Below are positions 22,601 through 34,200 of a DNA stretch of 64,000 nucleotides, one piece after another. The DNA is from Sarocladium kiliense (taxonomy: Eukaryota > Ascomycota > Sordariomycetes > Hypocreales > Sarocladiaceae). Where the stretch lies: positions 124,001-188,000 of the forward strand of contig JAUZTG010000003.1 in assembly GCA_030734395.1 (NCBI GenBank), read 5' to 3'. The first letter of the stretch is position 1, and each line of letters starts with the position of its first letter. A program made the position numbers and the translations under genes. The notes beneath the pieces were generated by a model. The model was not told the DNA's origin. It did not search any database and saw only the letters and a program-made list of their open reading frames with translations.

Positions 22601-25339
22601 ACCGAGGCGAAGCCAGAGGAGGCTACAGCAGAGCCAGAGAAGACTACGGAGGTCGAAGAGAGCAAGGATACTATTGGGCCAATTCCCGTTCCCGTCAAGG
22701 AGACGGCGAAGAAAGGTGAGGAATGCGATGATTTCTCTGATACTTCCTTATTTGTTGCACAACCCTCGGAGGAGGTGGTGGGCTTGCAGGCTGGGGCACA
22801 GGATGAGCACCTTCCAGGGGCAGATGAGGTACAGGCTACGACCAGCGAAGACGAGTCTCAGCTGAAGAAGGCCGACAAAGACTTGTCCGGATTAGAGCCG
22901 GCAGAGAGCTCAACTCCATTGGTCGTTGACAACACAATCGACTCAGCGCAGGCCCCCGAGCGTATGATCGAGCCACCGGCAGAAGAGGCCGCGACTGAGA
23001 TCGAAGCTGTTGAATTACCTAAGGAAAACAACACACTGGCTCAATCAGACGTCGTCCTTCAGACCAGCTCGATTGAGGCTGGGGAGACTCTGCAAGAGTC
23101 GATGCCGGCTACTGTCGAGGCTACAGGAGAGCTGCCTGTCATTGCCGACTCCATTGTGGACGACAAGCAGGAAGCATCAGTAGTACCAGCCTTGCTGGAG
23201 AAGGCGTCCGAGCTGCAGGAGACCGACATCGGCGCACTTGGTGCAACACCAGCTACAGAGCCACAGCAAGAAGCCGAGATTACGGCTGCGCCTGTCCTCT
23301 CAACAAAGGTTTCGCAACAGTCACTTCCCGTCGAGGACGGCAGCAAACAGCCTCAGACCACCTTGTTCACAGACTCTCAGGATGCTCTATCTGAGACTGT
23401 TGAAAAGCAACAAGACGCCGTTGCCGCTGATCCAGAGCGTGCAGCGGACACGGTCGACATGCCGGCATCTCCTGGACCAGCGAGCGTTGTTGAGTCCCAG
23501 CCGTCTTCTGCACTTGTGAACTCCCTCATCGAAGCATCGCGAGACACGGAGGTGCCTGAGTCGCCTGTTCTGGGCTACTCGAAGAAGACCGAGCCGGTCC
23601 CTGAAGCGTCGAAACTCGATGTCAAAGAGTCTCCTCTGCCAACTCAGCCTGCTGAGCTCGAGCCTCAAGCCGTGAGCGAACGCGCAGTGACAAGCGACGA
23701 CCATTCTGCTGCCTCTCCTGCCTCTCCTGTGCCTGTTGAGGCTGAGAAGGAAGCTCCAGTTTCACCTGAGTCTCCCCGAAGCGCAACGATGGGGATTGTC
23801 CACAGCACTGAAGCAAATCCATCTGAGCCTGCTGAAAAGGCGAATGAGGAGGCGAATGTATTCCCTCTTGCTCTTTCAGGAAGCGAACTGCCACCTCAAG
23901 CCCGAGAAGCGCCTGCATCGAAGAAAGAAGAAACCGGAACGTTGTCAGAGGACACCTCATCATCGAGTCATGACAAGCAAGCGGAACAAGATCTCGTGCA
24001 GAGCACGCTCACCCCGCCTATTTCCCCCGATGAGGTCGATCCGCGCTCATCTACTCCCGGTATCATGCTACCTGATGCCGAGATGATCAGCCGCCAACGT
24101 GCCAAGAGTCTCCGCAGGAAGCGTAGGCTCACTATTCAACAAGCCGAGGAGACTGTGGCTGCTGCCGTCGTCATCTACGCTACCGCGGAAGCCCTCAGCC
24201 CGCCTGCAAGCCCGCCAATGTCTCCTAGAATCGGTGCCGGGGAGGGAAGACGAAGCCCGGAACATCACGTCAAGAGCATGGAAAGCTCACCTTTGCCTGA
24301 GGCTGCAGTGGAGGACAAGAACGAGGAAGCTGATCGGGAGCTTCGCAACTCCGTTGCTGACATGTTGACAGAGGACTCAGAAGATCCAAGCAAGGACCGT
24401 GAGAGGCGTCACAGACACCGTCGCTCGCATCACTCTTCATCTACTCACTCGAGCCGCCACCGCGGGGAAGATGGCACGAAAGAAAGGGAGCGCCGTCATC
24501 GCTCTCACGACTCTGAGAGTTCCCACCGCCATCGCCACAGGGACAGGGCTGCAAGCTCTGGCTCGGGGGCTCAGACGCCTCCGCCTCGCACGCCCAAGCG
24601 TCAAGACAGCGGCTTCTCGGCAACGGATAGCCCTACAAGCTCTGGTCGAAAGCACAGAACGCCCGAAGAGCAGGAAGCCCACGAACGTCGCAAGGCTGAG
24701 CGTCGGGCACGCGAGACGGAGCAAGAGCGCCACGAGAGGCATGAGCGCGAGCGTGAGCGCCGTGGGCGTCGCGAGCCCACTACCCCTGAACGAGATGGCG
24801 AGCGTAGCCACCGCAGCTCTCGTCGTCATAGCCACTCGAACAGGTCCAGGCCTGTGTCATCCCGTGACTCACCCGCTGCAGAGAAGCCCGAGTTGCCAGT
24901 TCCTGAAAAGAAGTTCTTCGACATCACCAACTCCATGGGCGTCGTCGGCAGCGCTCCACCAGTCCAAACCCCAGCGGAGCCTGCCGAGCTTCCCCGCGAT
25001 GCATCACGCCCCGACATTCCTAAGCGTCGGAGCAGCACGACCCACCGCTCTAAGCCACCAAGTGTCAGCCGTCGCTCGACCGATGCCCGCCCACGATCTC
25101 ACAAGAGCAGCCGAGACGAAGCACCTTCAGCTGCCGAGCCGGTCAAGGATGCCGCTCCTGAGCCGGTTGTAGAATCTGTGCCCGTGGCTGAGCCAAAGTC
25201 TGAGCCAGCGGTTGCTAACGATGTGCCGCCGTCTGAGGACGCGGCGCGGAAAGCCAGGCACAAGGAGAGGAAGAAGGCGAAGGATGAGGAGAAGAAGCCG
25301 TCAGGATTCAGGGCGGCTTTGAGGAAGATCTTTGGTTAG
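16677..25339 (+). CDS. Giant Glu/Ala/Pro-rich disordered protein (possible Woronin-body tether)
   Basis: Two exons (16677-16803 and 16869-25339) give 2,865 residues, almost all low complexity. Order: a short N-terminus with VEFSPSYDLSTVQYSDFSKVNYF; Lys-rich clusters (SKKDKKKAKKEKKK) at about residues 68-170; over 2,000 residues of Glu/Ala/Pro/Val with three perfect tandem arrays; an RVxF-like motif KQVRF at residues 1200-1204; an SP-rich segment; an Arg/His/Ser-rich region at about 2553-2720; then a more ordered-looking KKFFDITNSMGVVG and a basic amphipathic end SGFRAALRKIFG. No catalytic domain is seen. Fungal genomes often label such proteins involucrin-repeat proteins. Some of those are Leashin/Lah proteins that tether Woronin bodies to septal pores, so this is a candidate by size and composition only. 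Confidence 0.85.
18068..18175 (+). repeat. 18-bp in-frame minisatellite (EESKPA)
   Basis: Five identical 18-bp units plus a sixth degenerate one encode a Glu-Glu-Ser-Lys-Pro-Ala repeat inside the giant protein. The lack of silent differences between units points to recent expansion or homogenisation. Confidence 0.95.
18265..18426 (+). repeat. 18-bp in-frame minisatellite (TKAEEE)
   Basis: Nine 18-bp units starting GACCAAGGCTGAGGAAGA, only the last one diverging, encode a Thr-Lys-Ala-Glu-Glu-Glu repeat. This is the longest of the three arrays in this gene. Confidence 0.95.
19316..19435 (+). repeat. 15-bp in-frame minisatellite (AEEKP)
   Basis: Eight 15-bp units of GCTGAAGAGAAGCCA, the last with one third-base change, are followed by two shortened units. 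Because 15 and 18 are both multiples of three, copy-number change keeps the reading frame. Confidence 0.95.
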
Positions 25340-26170
25340 ATGGGCTAGAAGGAGGAGGAGGTGGTTGTTACGATGACGGTTCTATGATATGTGTTTGACG
25401 GACTTTTATGTATTAGGATGAGACGACATTTCGTATCGGTGTTTATATGAGACTGCCATGACTTCCTTCACCTTGTTTGATTGCCAATGAGTTGTGATGC
25501 TGTTCATACTGTCTGCCTCTGGGGCATGCAGTCGTGTAGGTGAGCTGTGTCGTTCCGTTGCAGTGACGCCATGTTGTGATGCCGTCATCCCACGAACCTG
25601 GACCTTGACATGAGGGCTCATTTGTGTTTTTCCTTCCTGAATTGGGCATCAACACCCAGTTTCTGACTCGCATCACATAACAGAGTAATAGAAGTCGATA
25701 CCCAAGCTAGAGCGGCAGGGACCTCCCTGGTAGAAGCGTGGAGCTCCGTTGCCGTGCCAACGCGTGGCAGCCCCATCCGCCTTGGATGCAGCGACCTGCC
25801 CGATGCGACGCTACGCCAGACACAGCAACTGATTGATCATGCGCCCTCTTTATCTACCTTGTCATTGCGAAACTGCCCAACCTCTGCCTCTCTCCTCTCC
25901 CTTCCCTTTTTTCTTTCCTTGGGCTTGACCAACAATCTTGATACCCAATGCTTTTCTTCTTCGTTCATCTGTATTAACAACCTTCACACTCCCTCCCTCT
26001 CCCCCGAAAGCGCACATTACACCAACAAACACAAAACAAATCGCATCATCGAAGCCCCTTCAGCAAGGCGTTACCGGCACTCCTACCTACACTTGTCTTC
26101 CATCCATTTGCTTGCAGCTACATCCATATCACCTCACCGAAAACCTACACAAAAGCCCCCCCTTTTCACA
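25340..26170. other. Intergenic region upstream of cdc14
   Basis: Holds the 3' end of the giant gene and a TC-rich leader for cdc14 from about 25,850. The cdc14 frame stays open upstream to 25,754, but that stretch is pyrimidine-driven and unlike the family, so I treat it as leader. Confidence 0.5.
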
Positions 26171-27162
26171 ATGGAGAACCTTCTGTCACTCGCATTCGAC
26201 AACCTCTCCTCCTTCGACGGCCCCAAAGTCCGCAAAGGTCTCCGCCAAGTCGAAGGACTCCTCGCCCAAATCTGCCTCTCTGGCGGCAACGACGACAGTG
26301 GCAACGACCCCGGCGGCAGTACCGACCACGACATACACATCGACTCCGATGTTGACGACGCCGAGACTACCCAGCAGCAGCAGTCGAGGAAGAAGGACCT
26401 GACGCAGCTGTCGCGCGACCCAGCGTTCAGGGAGTTCTTCAAGCTGCAGGAAGGCTTCGAGTGGAATGTCGCAACGAGGCTGGTGGGCACGTTGGATCGG
26501 TTGTTGGCGCAGGGAGGCGATGGGTCGAATGATTTGTTGATTCTGAGTGCGTTGGATTTGACGCAGGGGCTGTTGCTGTTGCATCCCCCGAGCAAGTCTC
26601 TCTTCTCACGAGAGCAGAACATGAACGTGAGTATCTCCCTCCCCTCTACCATCCATCCCACTCACTGGCCAACACAACTAACCACCCCAACCCCTTCCAG
26701 CTCCTCCTCGACCTCCTCGAACCAGTCAACTGCCCAGCCATCCAATCCGCCACCCTCCTCACCCTCGTCACCGCCCTAATCTCCCACCCCCTCAACACCC
26801 GCACCTTCGAATCCCTCGACGGTCTCCTCACCGTAACTTCCCTCTTCAAATCCCGCTCCACCTCCCGCGAGGTCAAGCTCAAGCTCGTCGAGTTCCTCTA
26901 CTTCTACCTCATGCCCGAGACACCCTCCATCCCTCGTGCTGGACAGAGAGATTCTGTCCCCGCCATGCTGCAGAGGAGCCCCAGTAAGCTGGCTGGTGCG
27001 TTCAATGCTGATTCGAGGAGGGGCAGGGCAGAGAGTTTTGGCGGAGGGGTGACTTTGACTACGGAGGAGAAGCAGGAGTTGTTGAGTAGGCACTTGAGTA
27101 GTGTCGAGGACCTGGTCAAGGACCTGAGGAGCTGTGCACCATTCGGGGGAGTTGTCTGCTGA
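26171..27162 (+). CDS. cdc14: SIN component Cdc14 (Sid1-binding family)
   Basis: Two exons (26171-26626 and 26701-27162) around a 74-nt phase-0 intron give 305 residues. The N-terminus MENLLSLAFDNLSSFDGPKVRKGL fits the family's conserved start and fixes the start codon. Helical segments follow: FREFFKLQEGFEWNVATRL, DLTQGLLLLHPPSK, LLLDLLEPVNCPAIQS and VKLKLVEFLYFYLMPE, ending in a conserved APFGG. In fission yeast Cdc14 (unrelated to the budding-yeast Cdc14 phosphatase) binds the Sid1 kinase in the septation initiation network at the spindle pole. In moulds the network controls septum formation. An acidic insert near residue 50 (IHIDSDVDDAE) is local to this protein. The second half is unusually rich in C-ending Ser/Pro/Leu codons compared with the first. 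Confidence 0.92.
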
Positions 27163-27486
27163 GTCCAGAGCTGCATTTGGTTTCTCTTCGCTTTCCCTTT
27201 GTGTTCGTTTGGGTTTCGGTATTGACTTTCAAGTCCTCATCATGTTTGGCGTTTGGAGGGAAAAGGGAGGACATCAGGTTTCTTTTTTTCCGTTCTTGTC
27301 AACTTCTCGTTGTTTATTCCTGTATCACTAATCTGCCAGCACCGCCTCGTGATCTTCGGGATGGCATTTCGATAGGCGTTACCATTTGCGCAACTTCGAG
27401 GAGTAGGGCCATTAGGGTGTCTCATTCATCATTTCTCATCGGCGAATACATTCTATGTACCCATCAATCGAAGTAAACCAGTTCCT
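27163..27486. other. Convergent 3' region
   Basis: 324 nt between the stop codons of cdc14 and the Cys-rich membrane protein. Nothing else was seen. Confidence 0.5.
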
Positions 27487-28878
27487 CTATCTCCGTGTGT
27501 GATCCTCTCGCGGTGGTGTTGTCGGTGAAAGCTGTGGGTCTGCCTCGGAGCAATACAGCTCAACCCTGCCTTGAGGCCCCTCTGGCATGGGCGTCGTCTG
27601 GAAGTCCGAAAACGAGTTGGGCGACAACCACCCGCCGTCATCGGTCCCTGGTGTTGGTCGTCCTGTCGAGTCGATCTCCACCGGCGCCGCGATATCTCCA
27701 GGCTTCTGTGGCTGCGATGGAACGGCACGTCCAGCGCCGAGGGGAGGTGAATGATGGTCGACAGCAGACAAAGGATTGTGAGTAAATGGGCCGGGAACAG
27801 CGGCTGGGCCGAAGTAGTCCTGAGTCGGGCCACCACCGCGGCCATGCGTTTGCCAGGGGCGAGATGACTCCGTATACTCGGTCATGTTATCATCGTGATA
27901 CATGGCGCCTGCAGCGGCCCCTGCGCCAGCTCCAGCTCCAGCTCCAGCTCCGATGGTTGGCAAGCTGTGATCGCCAGTCTGCTGCGACTGCGCGCTTCTG
28001 TTCTTTCGCCTCCGTGAGATGCAGAACCAGACGAGGAGGAGGCCTACGATTAGGCCACCGCCAATCGTTGCGCCTACGCCAATGCCAGCCTGTGCTCCAG
28101 CTGAGAGTCCGCCTCCTCCACCACCGTCGTCATTGTCATCGTCATCGTCACCGTCTATAAACTCGATGTTTGATCCAGTGGGTGTGCCAGAGGCGCAGTA
28201 TGCGGTATTGCTCACTTCCGTACACCTCTGGTCGATATTGCAACATCCTTCTCCGTCCTCGCACTTATACTGCGACGTTGTGCACCCCTCAGGCACGGGC
28301 ATCAAACTAGGAGCCGCACTTGTAGTCGGCTCGACTGTTCTCACACATCTCCCGCCTTCGCGGCACTCTGCGCCATAACCGCAGCAGTTCCCACCCAGGC
28401 TGCTTGGGCAGAGATAGGCGCTTGTTGAGGGACATTGCTTGCCGCAGCAACCTTCTTGCCCGTGCATAGTACCACTAACGGTACTGAACTGGGTGCAGAA
28501 GAAAGAATCTCTTCTGCATGGATTGTTGTCGCGACAGTCATTACCTATAGGACAACATTTTGCGTCACCCTCTTTGTTGATGAAGCAGTACGTTGAGTCG
28601 GAGCAGCACCGATCTCCACGTCGGACATCTAGGCCTTGATACCCATGTCAGCATGGATCCGAACACATTTACTTGGATTCCAGCGACTCACAAGGATGCC
28701 TGCCTGATCCGCAGGTCCCGACTCGCTTGATAATGGGTTCTGAGTCGAAGCTTTCGGCGAGATACCGCGGCGTTAGGCCATCAGGGACGAGGGCAGTCAC
28801 GGCGCCATATCGTTGCCGCTGTGCAGCAGTGGGCGCGATGATTGCGACCAGGCAGGCTGCCAAGAGTGGGAGCCTCAT
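27487..28878 (-). CDS. Cysteine-rich single-pass surface protein
   Basis: Two exons (28878-28692 and 28634-27487) give 444 residues. A signal peptide spans about residues 1-20 (LPLLAACLVAIIAPTAAQ). The ectodomain has at least five adjacent Cys-Cys pairs in repeated small modules (DRCCSD, AKCCPIG, EGCCGKQC, GNCCGYGAEC, EGCCNIDQRC) with about 25-35 residue spacing. A Ser/Thr and then Asp/Gly linker precedes one membrane helix at about residues 244-268, followed by the stop-transfer SRRRKNRS. The roughly 175-residue cytoplasmic tail is Gly/Pro-rich. The acceptor chosen (28635) keeps a Cys-Leu-Asp start to the second module; the alternative AG six bases on would lose it. This looks like a fungal surface sensor or adhesin, but I do not recognise a named family and ligand and role are unknown. 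Confidence 0.85.
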
Positions 28879-30494
28879 GTTGGGGGCTGAAAGCAAGAGG
28901 TTGCCTCGAGAGACACGACACAAGCTCCTCAATTCATCTTGAAGTGCGACGTGAAGATTCGCAACCAATCTCACCACTATCGAACGACTAGATGACGGAA
29001 GAATCGAAGAACAAAGGCGAGAGGAGAGCCTCGGAGACAAATGACGGGGATGGCTGCACACAGCTTGCTCGCTACTACGATGCAAAGCAACGCAGACCGC
29101 CCACCAGCTTACCATGCAGCAGCGTTAGGTGGGGGCCCTTGAGCGGCAGGAGACGCATATTGAGCGAAGGATGGGTTCTGAGATATTATCGGAGAGCGGC
29201 TAGGATGGTGGTCATGCAGGTGTCTGTTCCTTCGGAGTTGGGTCATCCATCGTTCGCATCTCTTTGTTCGAGAGCCTGTGCCGCAGTGAGCCAAGGAGCG
29301 CAGAGGGGCCCGAGCCGGGGTGCCGTTGGGTGGTGGGATCGGGTACTGAAGAAAGCATTGCGTGCCCTATGAGTTGAGCTGTGAATTGAGGATGCTTGGA
29401 AGGATGCACTGAGCCAATCTGGGTGATGAGGAAGATGGATCAGGTGCTGGGATCCTTTCGATAGACGTCGGTCAAGCAGCCTGTGTCTTGCCTCTGTGGT
29501 AGGTGCGTCGCTTGTAATCGGGAGCACTCGCGCGCAGTTTGACTGCTGACTCATCTTACTGAGTGTAGATTTCCTAATTTGGACGAAAGTCAGCTGAGCG
29601 ATGACGATGTTGATTTCTTGGAATACCCTAGACACGCCCTGCCTTCAGCTCCCAGGACTTCGTCTGAAGTGCTAGCTTGATGCGTTGGTGGGCTCTAATG
29701 ATCGGCACCGGTTCGGGGATGTTAGCTGATAAGATCTTCGAAACACAATTGACCGTTGGGCACGCATTGATGCCGATACGTACCGGCCAATGTCATCGGG
29801 ACGATCTGGCTATATGCAGACTGATCGGGGTGTCTGAAGTCTCACGAACACGACTATTGGTTAGACCAAGCAGACGGCTGCAGTAGTCGAGGGTTCATCC
29901 GTCAATGGCGTAATCGGTGTTCGAATCAAGGCAAGAATAGGGACTGACATAGGGCAGGCATTGTTGATGGTGTCCCGAGCCCACGACGGGATCGATCCGC
30001 GATCGACGCAAGCTTTGAGGCTACTGATTCCTGCCCCGCCCAAGCTGCTGGGAAGGGCAGCCAGCTTTGGTTCTTGACTCGGGTCTCGTGGTTGTTGTCA
30101 CTGTCTAGACATCAATGCTCAGCATTCCCGACTACATGCGAGATAAGCCAGCGGTTAGTAGCTACAGCCGACTCTCTGCACGATGGACATGTTTTTCGGG
30201 AAAGACAAGGCTTCCAGGAGTTGCGAGACTTCCGGGCCAAGATAGCAACAAGTACTACATCACTACAGCAGCACATCATAATAGTACATGGTGTATTATG
30301 CTGCAGTTGTGATAAAAGTATAGAGACGTAGTCATATACAAGTTGTCTTCGGACCTTGAATAGCTGGCCCACAGGCACGTCCGTCCAATACTGACATCGC
30401 TGCAAATGTCAATCATGTGGTGGGGAGTCGGTTACAGGGGCTGAGCACACCGCTGTAAGTATATAATGCCAAGTTGCAACTCGCCTTCCAACAA
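28879..30494. other. 1.6-kb intergenic region, no protein gene seen
   Basis: Lies between the Cys-rich protein start and tRNA-Cys. Short frames only, with no domain-like content. A TATA-like stretch (AGTATATAATG, about 30458-30468) lies roughly 30 nt upstream of the tRNA and may be part of its promoter. Confidence 0.5.
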
Positions 30495-30566
30495 GCACCA
30501 GTAGCTCAGTGGTAGAGCGTGGGATTGCAGATCCTAAGGTCATGTGTTCGATCCACATTTGGTGCT
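30495..30566 (+). tRNA. tRNA-Cys (anticodon GCA)
   Basis: A 72-nt cloverleaf folds completely by eye. The acceptor stem GCACCAG pairs with TTGGTGC (one G-T). The D arm GCTC..GAGC lies in the A box. The anticodon stem TGGGA/TCCTA has loop TTGCAGA, giving anticodon GCA. The T arm ATGTG/CACAT has loop TTCGATC (B box). The discriminator base is U and no intron is present. A T5 run four bases downstream is a pol III terminator. Confidence 0.97.
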
Positions 30567-30570
30567 TATC

Positions 30571-30575
30571 TTTTT
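30571..30575 (+). terminator. Pol III terminator of tRNA-Cys
   Basis: Five T residues shortly after the tRNA 3' end. A 25-T run at 30603-30627 could act as a fail-safe. Confidence 0.75.
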
Positions 30576-30596
30576 GTGTTTTCTTTCGAGAGCTCC

Positions 30597-30602
<6 letters not shown>

Positions 30603-30627
<25 letters not shown>
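30603..30627 (+). repeat. Poly-T run of 25
   Basis: Uninterrupted homopolymer about 37 nt after tRNA-Cys. The length is prone to slippage and sequencing error. It could be a back-up pol III terminator or the tail of an old retroposed copy inserted in reverse; neither can be decided here. Confidence 0.9.
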
Positions 30628-31233
30628 GCGTTACCTGTGCTGAATGTCGACTTGACTTCCAGGAACTTCTTGACTGCCAATGTCACCCCCTTGGCTCCGC
30701 CTGCATTGCACCCATTGTTGACATGTCTCGTGTGATGCCGATCAGCAGGCTGTAACAGCTGCGCTTGCACGGTCGCGAATGTCCGGTTCTGGATCTTAGC
30801 GGATGCGACGCCAAACCGCTAGCAATGGTAGCAGTTAGCGTTCCAGAAGCAGGCCCCGCCCTGACCTCGGGGGGCCTCTAAGCATACGGCGTCGACAATC
30901 GAGATCGACGATGGGTCGCGGGGCTCGATCGAGAACTTGAATTTCCCATTCACCACGCATTTGCCCTCCGTCCCACTAACCCACCACCGGCAGTGATCGA
31001 CGCCCGCCATGTCCTGCTTGCTGCCGCTGTCGTCGGTAGGGCCATCTCGATTGCCCGCCTCTGCGCGCGTCACCGTGCCTGACCTCCTGTCCCACCGTCT
31101 CATCGTCATCCCTCACTGCTCCGGACCTGCCTCCAATTTCATCTTCTCATTTTGTTGCCCGTCTCTTTCTTTTCGACCATGTTTCTGAGGTCGATTCGGC
31201 TTCTGTTCACGCTCCGAGGGTGACCAGCCCGCC
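30628..31233. other. Upstream region of the histidine-kinase gene
   Basis: About 600 nt with no credible gene. The last 130 nt are TC-rich and fit a leader. Confidence 0.45.
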
Positions 31234-34200
31234 ATGAATCCCGCTGAGAGCCCCGTTTCGGGGGCCCAAGTTACACCCCGCCCTCACAAATCTGTCACCG
31301 AGGCCACTCGTGAGCGAGAAACCTTCAAGTATGCTACTTTTTGCATCGAGGCTCAACTCGTCCCCAGTCTCTGTGATGTTTCGAGTGCCAACTGACCACA
31401 CTCAGATATGATTCCTCCCTCTTTGCGGATTTCCGCTTCAACGATACCGGGGTGGCCATCCCCTCGTCAGAAATCTTCAGCTGTTCTGATAGTTCCTTGA
31501 CTGGCCTTGCCCAACTTGTCGCATACCGGACCAGCACAGAGCGCGCCTTCATTTCTCTTTTTGATACTGGCCATCAGTACATTATCGCCGAGGCCGTCCC
31601 TGGTATGCCTCTGACTCCCAAACTACCAAGCGACAAATGCCCTTCTCCCCTCGCCCTTTGTGGAATCGCGATTCCTCGTCGCCACGGCACCTGCGAACAT
31701 GTCCTGTACCTCAAGAATCCCGATTCTCTCGATGATACGACTCTTCCTCTTTCGCTCGTTCCTAACCTCGCCGCCGACGATCGCTTCAACACAAGACCAT
31801 ACTGTCAATTTGGCGAGGGCGGTCAGTTCTATGCTGCAGTTCCTATTCGCAGCCACCGCGGCATCAATATCGGCAGCTTCTGCGTCATGAGTACCAAACA
31901 GCCCGAGAACTGGGGAGATCACTCTGTTGAGTCCTTGAGGGATGTGTCGCGCGCCGTCATGAATCACTTGGAAAGCAATCGATCCCGCACTATCAACGAC
32001 AGTAACGATCGCCTCAATAGAGGCGTCAGAGCCTTCATCGCGGGCGAGGATAGTCTCACTAGTTGGATGAGCCAAGGCGACCATGCCGCCTTCCCGCGGC
32101 CTGCATATGGACCACTGGCACGCCCCAGACTCAATGCACAAGAATCCACAAATTCAAATCCACCAGCCAAAGAGGTGCAAGCAGTGACCAACGCATCTGA
32201 AGCTGAACACCTTCCATCAGATCCACCACAAGTCAACGGAGATGCTCCAACTGATCGTTATAAACGGCGACGCAAGCGACCCGGCGATGCCTTCTCCGGG
32301 CCGCATCCAGGTGGTCGCTTGCCTACCAGAAATCACGAACCACCCAGCAAAGTCTTCTCCAGAGTAGCAAACATCATGCGCGAAGCATTCGAGGTCGACG
32401 GCTGTCTCTTTTTCGATGTTAGCCACGCAGCAGTCAGGCGCCAATCCATGCCCACACCAGCTCACGCTGAGGACACTGCCAGTCACCCATCGGCCACAAG
32501 CAGCAGTGACGACCCGTCTCATGAGGCGACACTGGATGAGACAGATCCTATGTGTGACCTCCTTGCTTTCTCCACTAAAGAGATGTCGAGCACTCATACC
32601 GGAGTCGCACACCATGGCGACATGGGAATGGTTCCGAAGAGGATGTTGGCGACGCTAATACGAAGATACCCGACTGGCAAAATCTTCAACTTCGATAAGG
32701 TTGGCGAGCTTCAGTCTAGCGATTCATCCGATGAGGGTGAAGTGGAAGCTGCAGCCAGGCGTGAGGAAGAAGCCAGCGCGCCGACTGCCACACAAGAGCG
32801 CCGCCAACGGAGAACCCACAAAGAAGGTGTCTTGATCAACCAAGCTTTCCCAAATGCACGAAGTGTGGCCTTCATCCCTGTTTGGGATCTGAAGAGGGAA
32901 CGGTGGTTTGCGGCCGGTTTCCTGTATACCTGCTTGCCCACCCGCATTTTCACCGTGGACGAGGAACTCAGCTTCCTCAAAGCATTCACGGCCATAGCCG
33001 CGACTGAAGTGCTGAATCAGGAGGTTGCTCTTGCGGATCAGGCCAAGTCGGATGCACTAGGATCTTTGTCACACGAACTACGAAGCCCGTTGCATGGTGT
33101 CCTTTTGGGCACCGAGTTGCTCAACGATACAGATCTAGACGTCTTCCAAGCGAATTTGACCCATACCATCGAGACCTGCTGCTGCACTTTACTAGACACC
33201 ATCGATCATCTCTTGGACTTTTCAAAAGTCAACAGTTTCGCGACGAAACGGAAACGACTTCTGAAGGACCATCGTGGTGTTAGGAAACCCGAGAAAACCG
33301 AACAGTTTGGGAAGAAACAACTATCGGTGGATGTTAGCCTTGACGATCTCGTTGAGGAGGTGGCGGATAGCATGTTTGCTGGGTATAGTTTCCAGCATCT
33401 ATCTACCGGAAAGCTCGCTACTGTGGACGGTCTGATGAACGCCGGGGGCCACTCGAGAGCACGAGAACGCCTGGACCATGTTCAAGCTGATTCTGCGAAG
33501 AATGGTGGAAGTACGCCGGGCTCGCGGGCCGAGAAAGTCTCGGTATACCTTTCGATTGATCCGTCCTGTTCGTGGGACTTTCATCTGCAGCCTGGAGCGA
33601 TACGCCGCGTGGTCATGAATTTACTGGGCAACGCACTCAAGTACACTCTACGCGGGAATATCTGCTTATATCTCACACAAGAGAGGACCTCACCTAAGCG
33701 TGCAAGGTCTGAGCGGGTTGTGAAGCTTGTTGTACAAGACAGCGGCAAGGGCATGAGCCACGACTTTTTGCAACACAAAATTTTCATGCCCTTCTCGCAA
33801 GAAGATGAGCTTGCGCCTGGGACTGGACTTGGTTTAAGTCTTGTCAAAACGATCGTCACAGGCATGGGCGGCCATATCAGTGCGAAGAGCGAGCTCGGCG
33901 TCGGGAGCACCTTTTCCGTGACGATGCCGTTGGAGCCAGCAGCATCGGAGGGGTCTAATCCCGATACGCTTTCCAAGTCGAAAGCATTCGCAGAACAAGC
34001 ACAGGCTCTCAAGGGTCTTCGGGTCCGTGTCTTTGGCTTTCATAACAAAGACGGGGAAGCACGAGATGGCGATGGACGGGCCATTCTGGAATCCATCTGC
34101 CGTGACTGGCTCAAGGTGGATCTTCACTCATCGGGCGACAAGTCTGAGCTTACTCCAGACCTTGTTCTCTGGTCGCATGAAGCCCTTCCAGAATCGACAG

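Noticed and set aside
25754..26170. An upstream in-frame extension of cdc14
   Set aside because: The added residues come from a CT-rich leader, and the family N-terminus begins precisely at the ATG at 26171.
29980..30010. A GGGATCGATCC stretch resembling a tRNA T arm upstream of tRNA-Cys
   Set aside because: No acceptor, D or anticodon stems could be folded around it on either strand.
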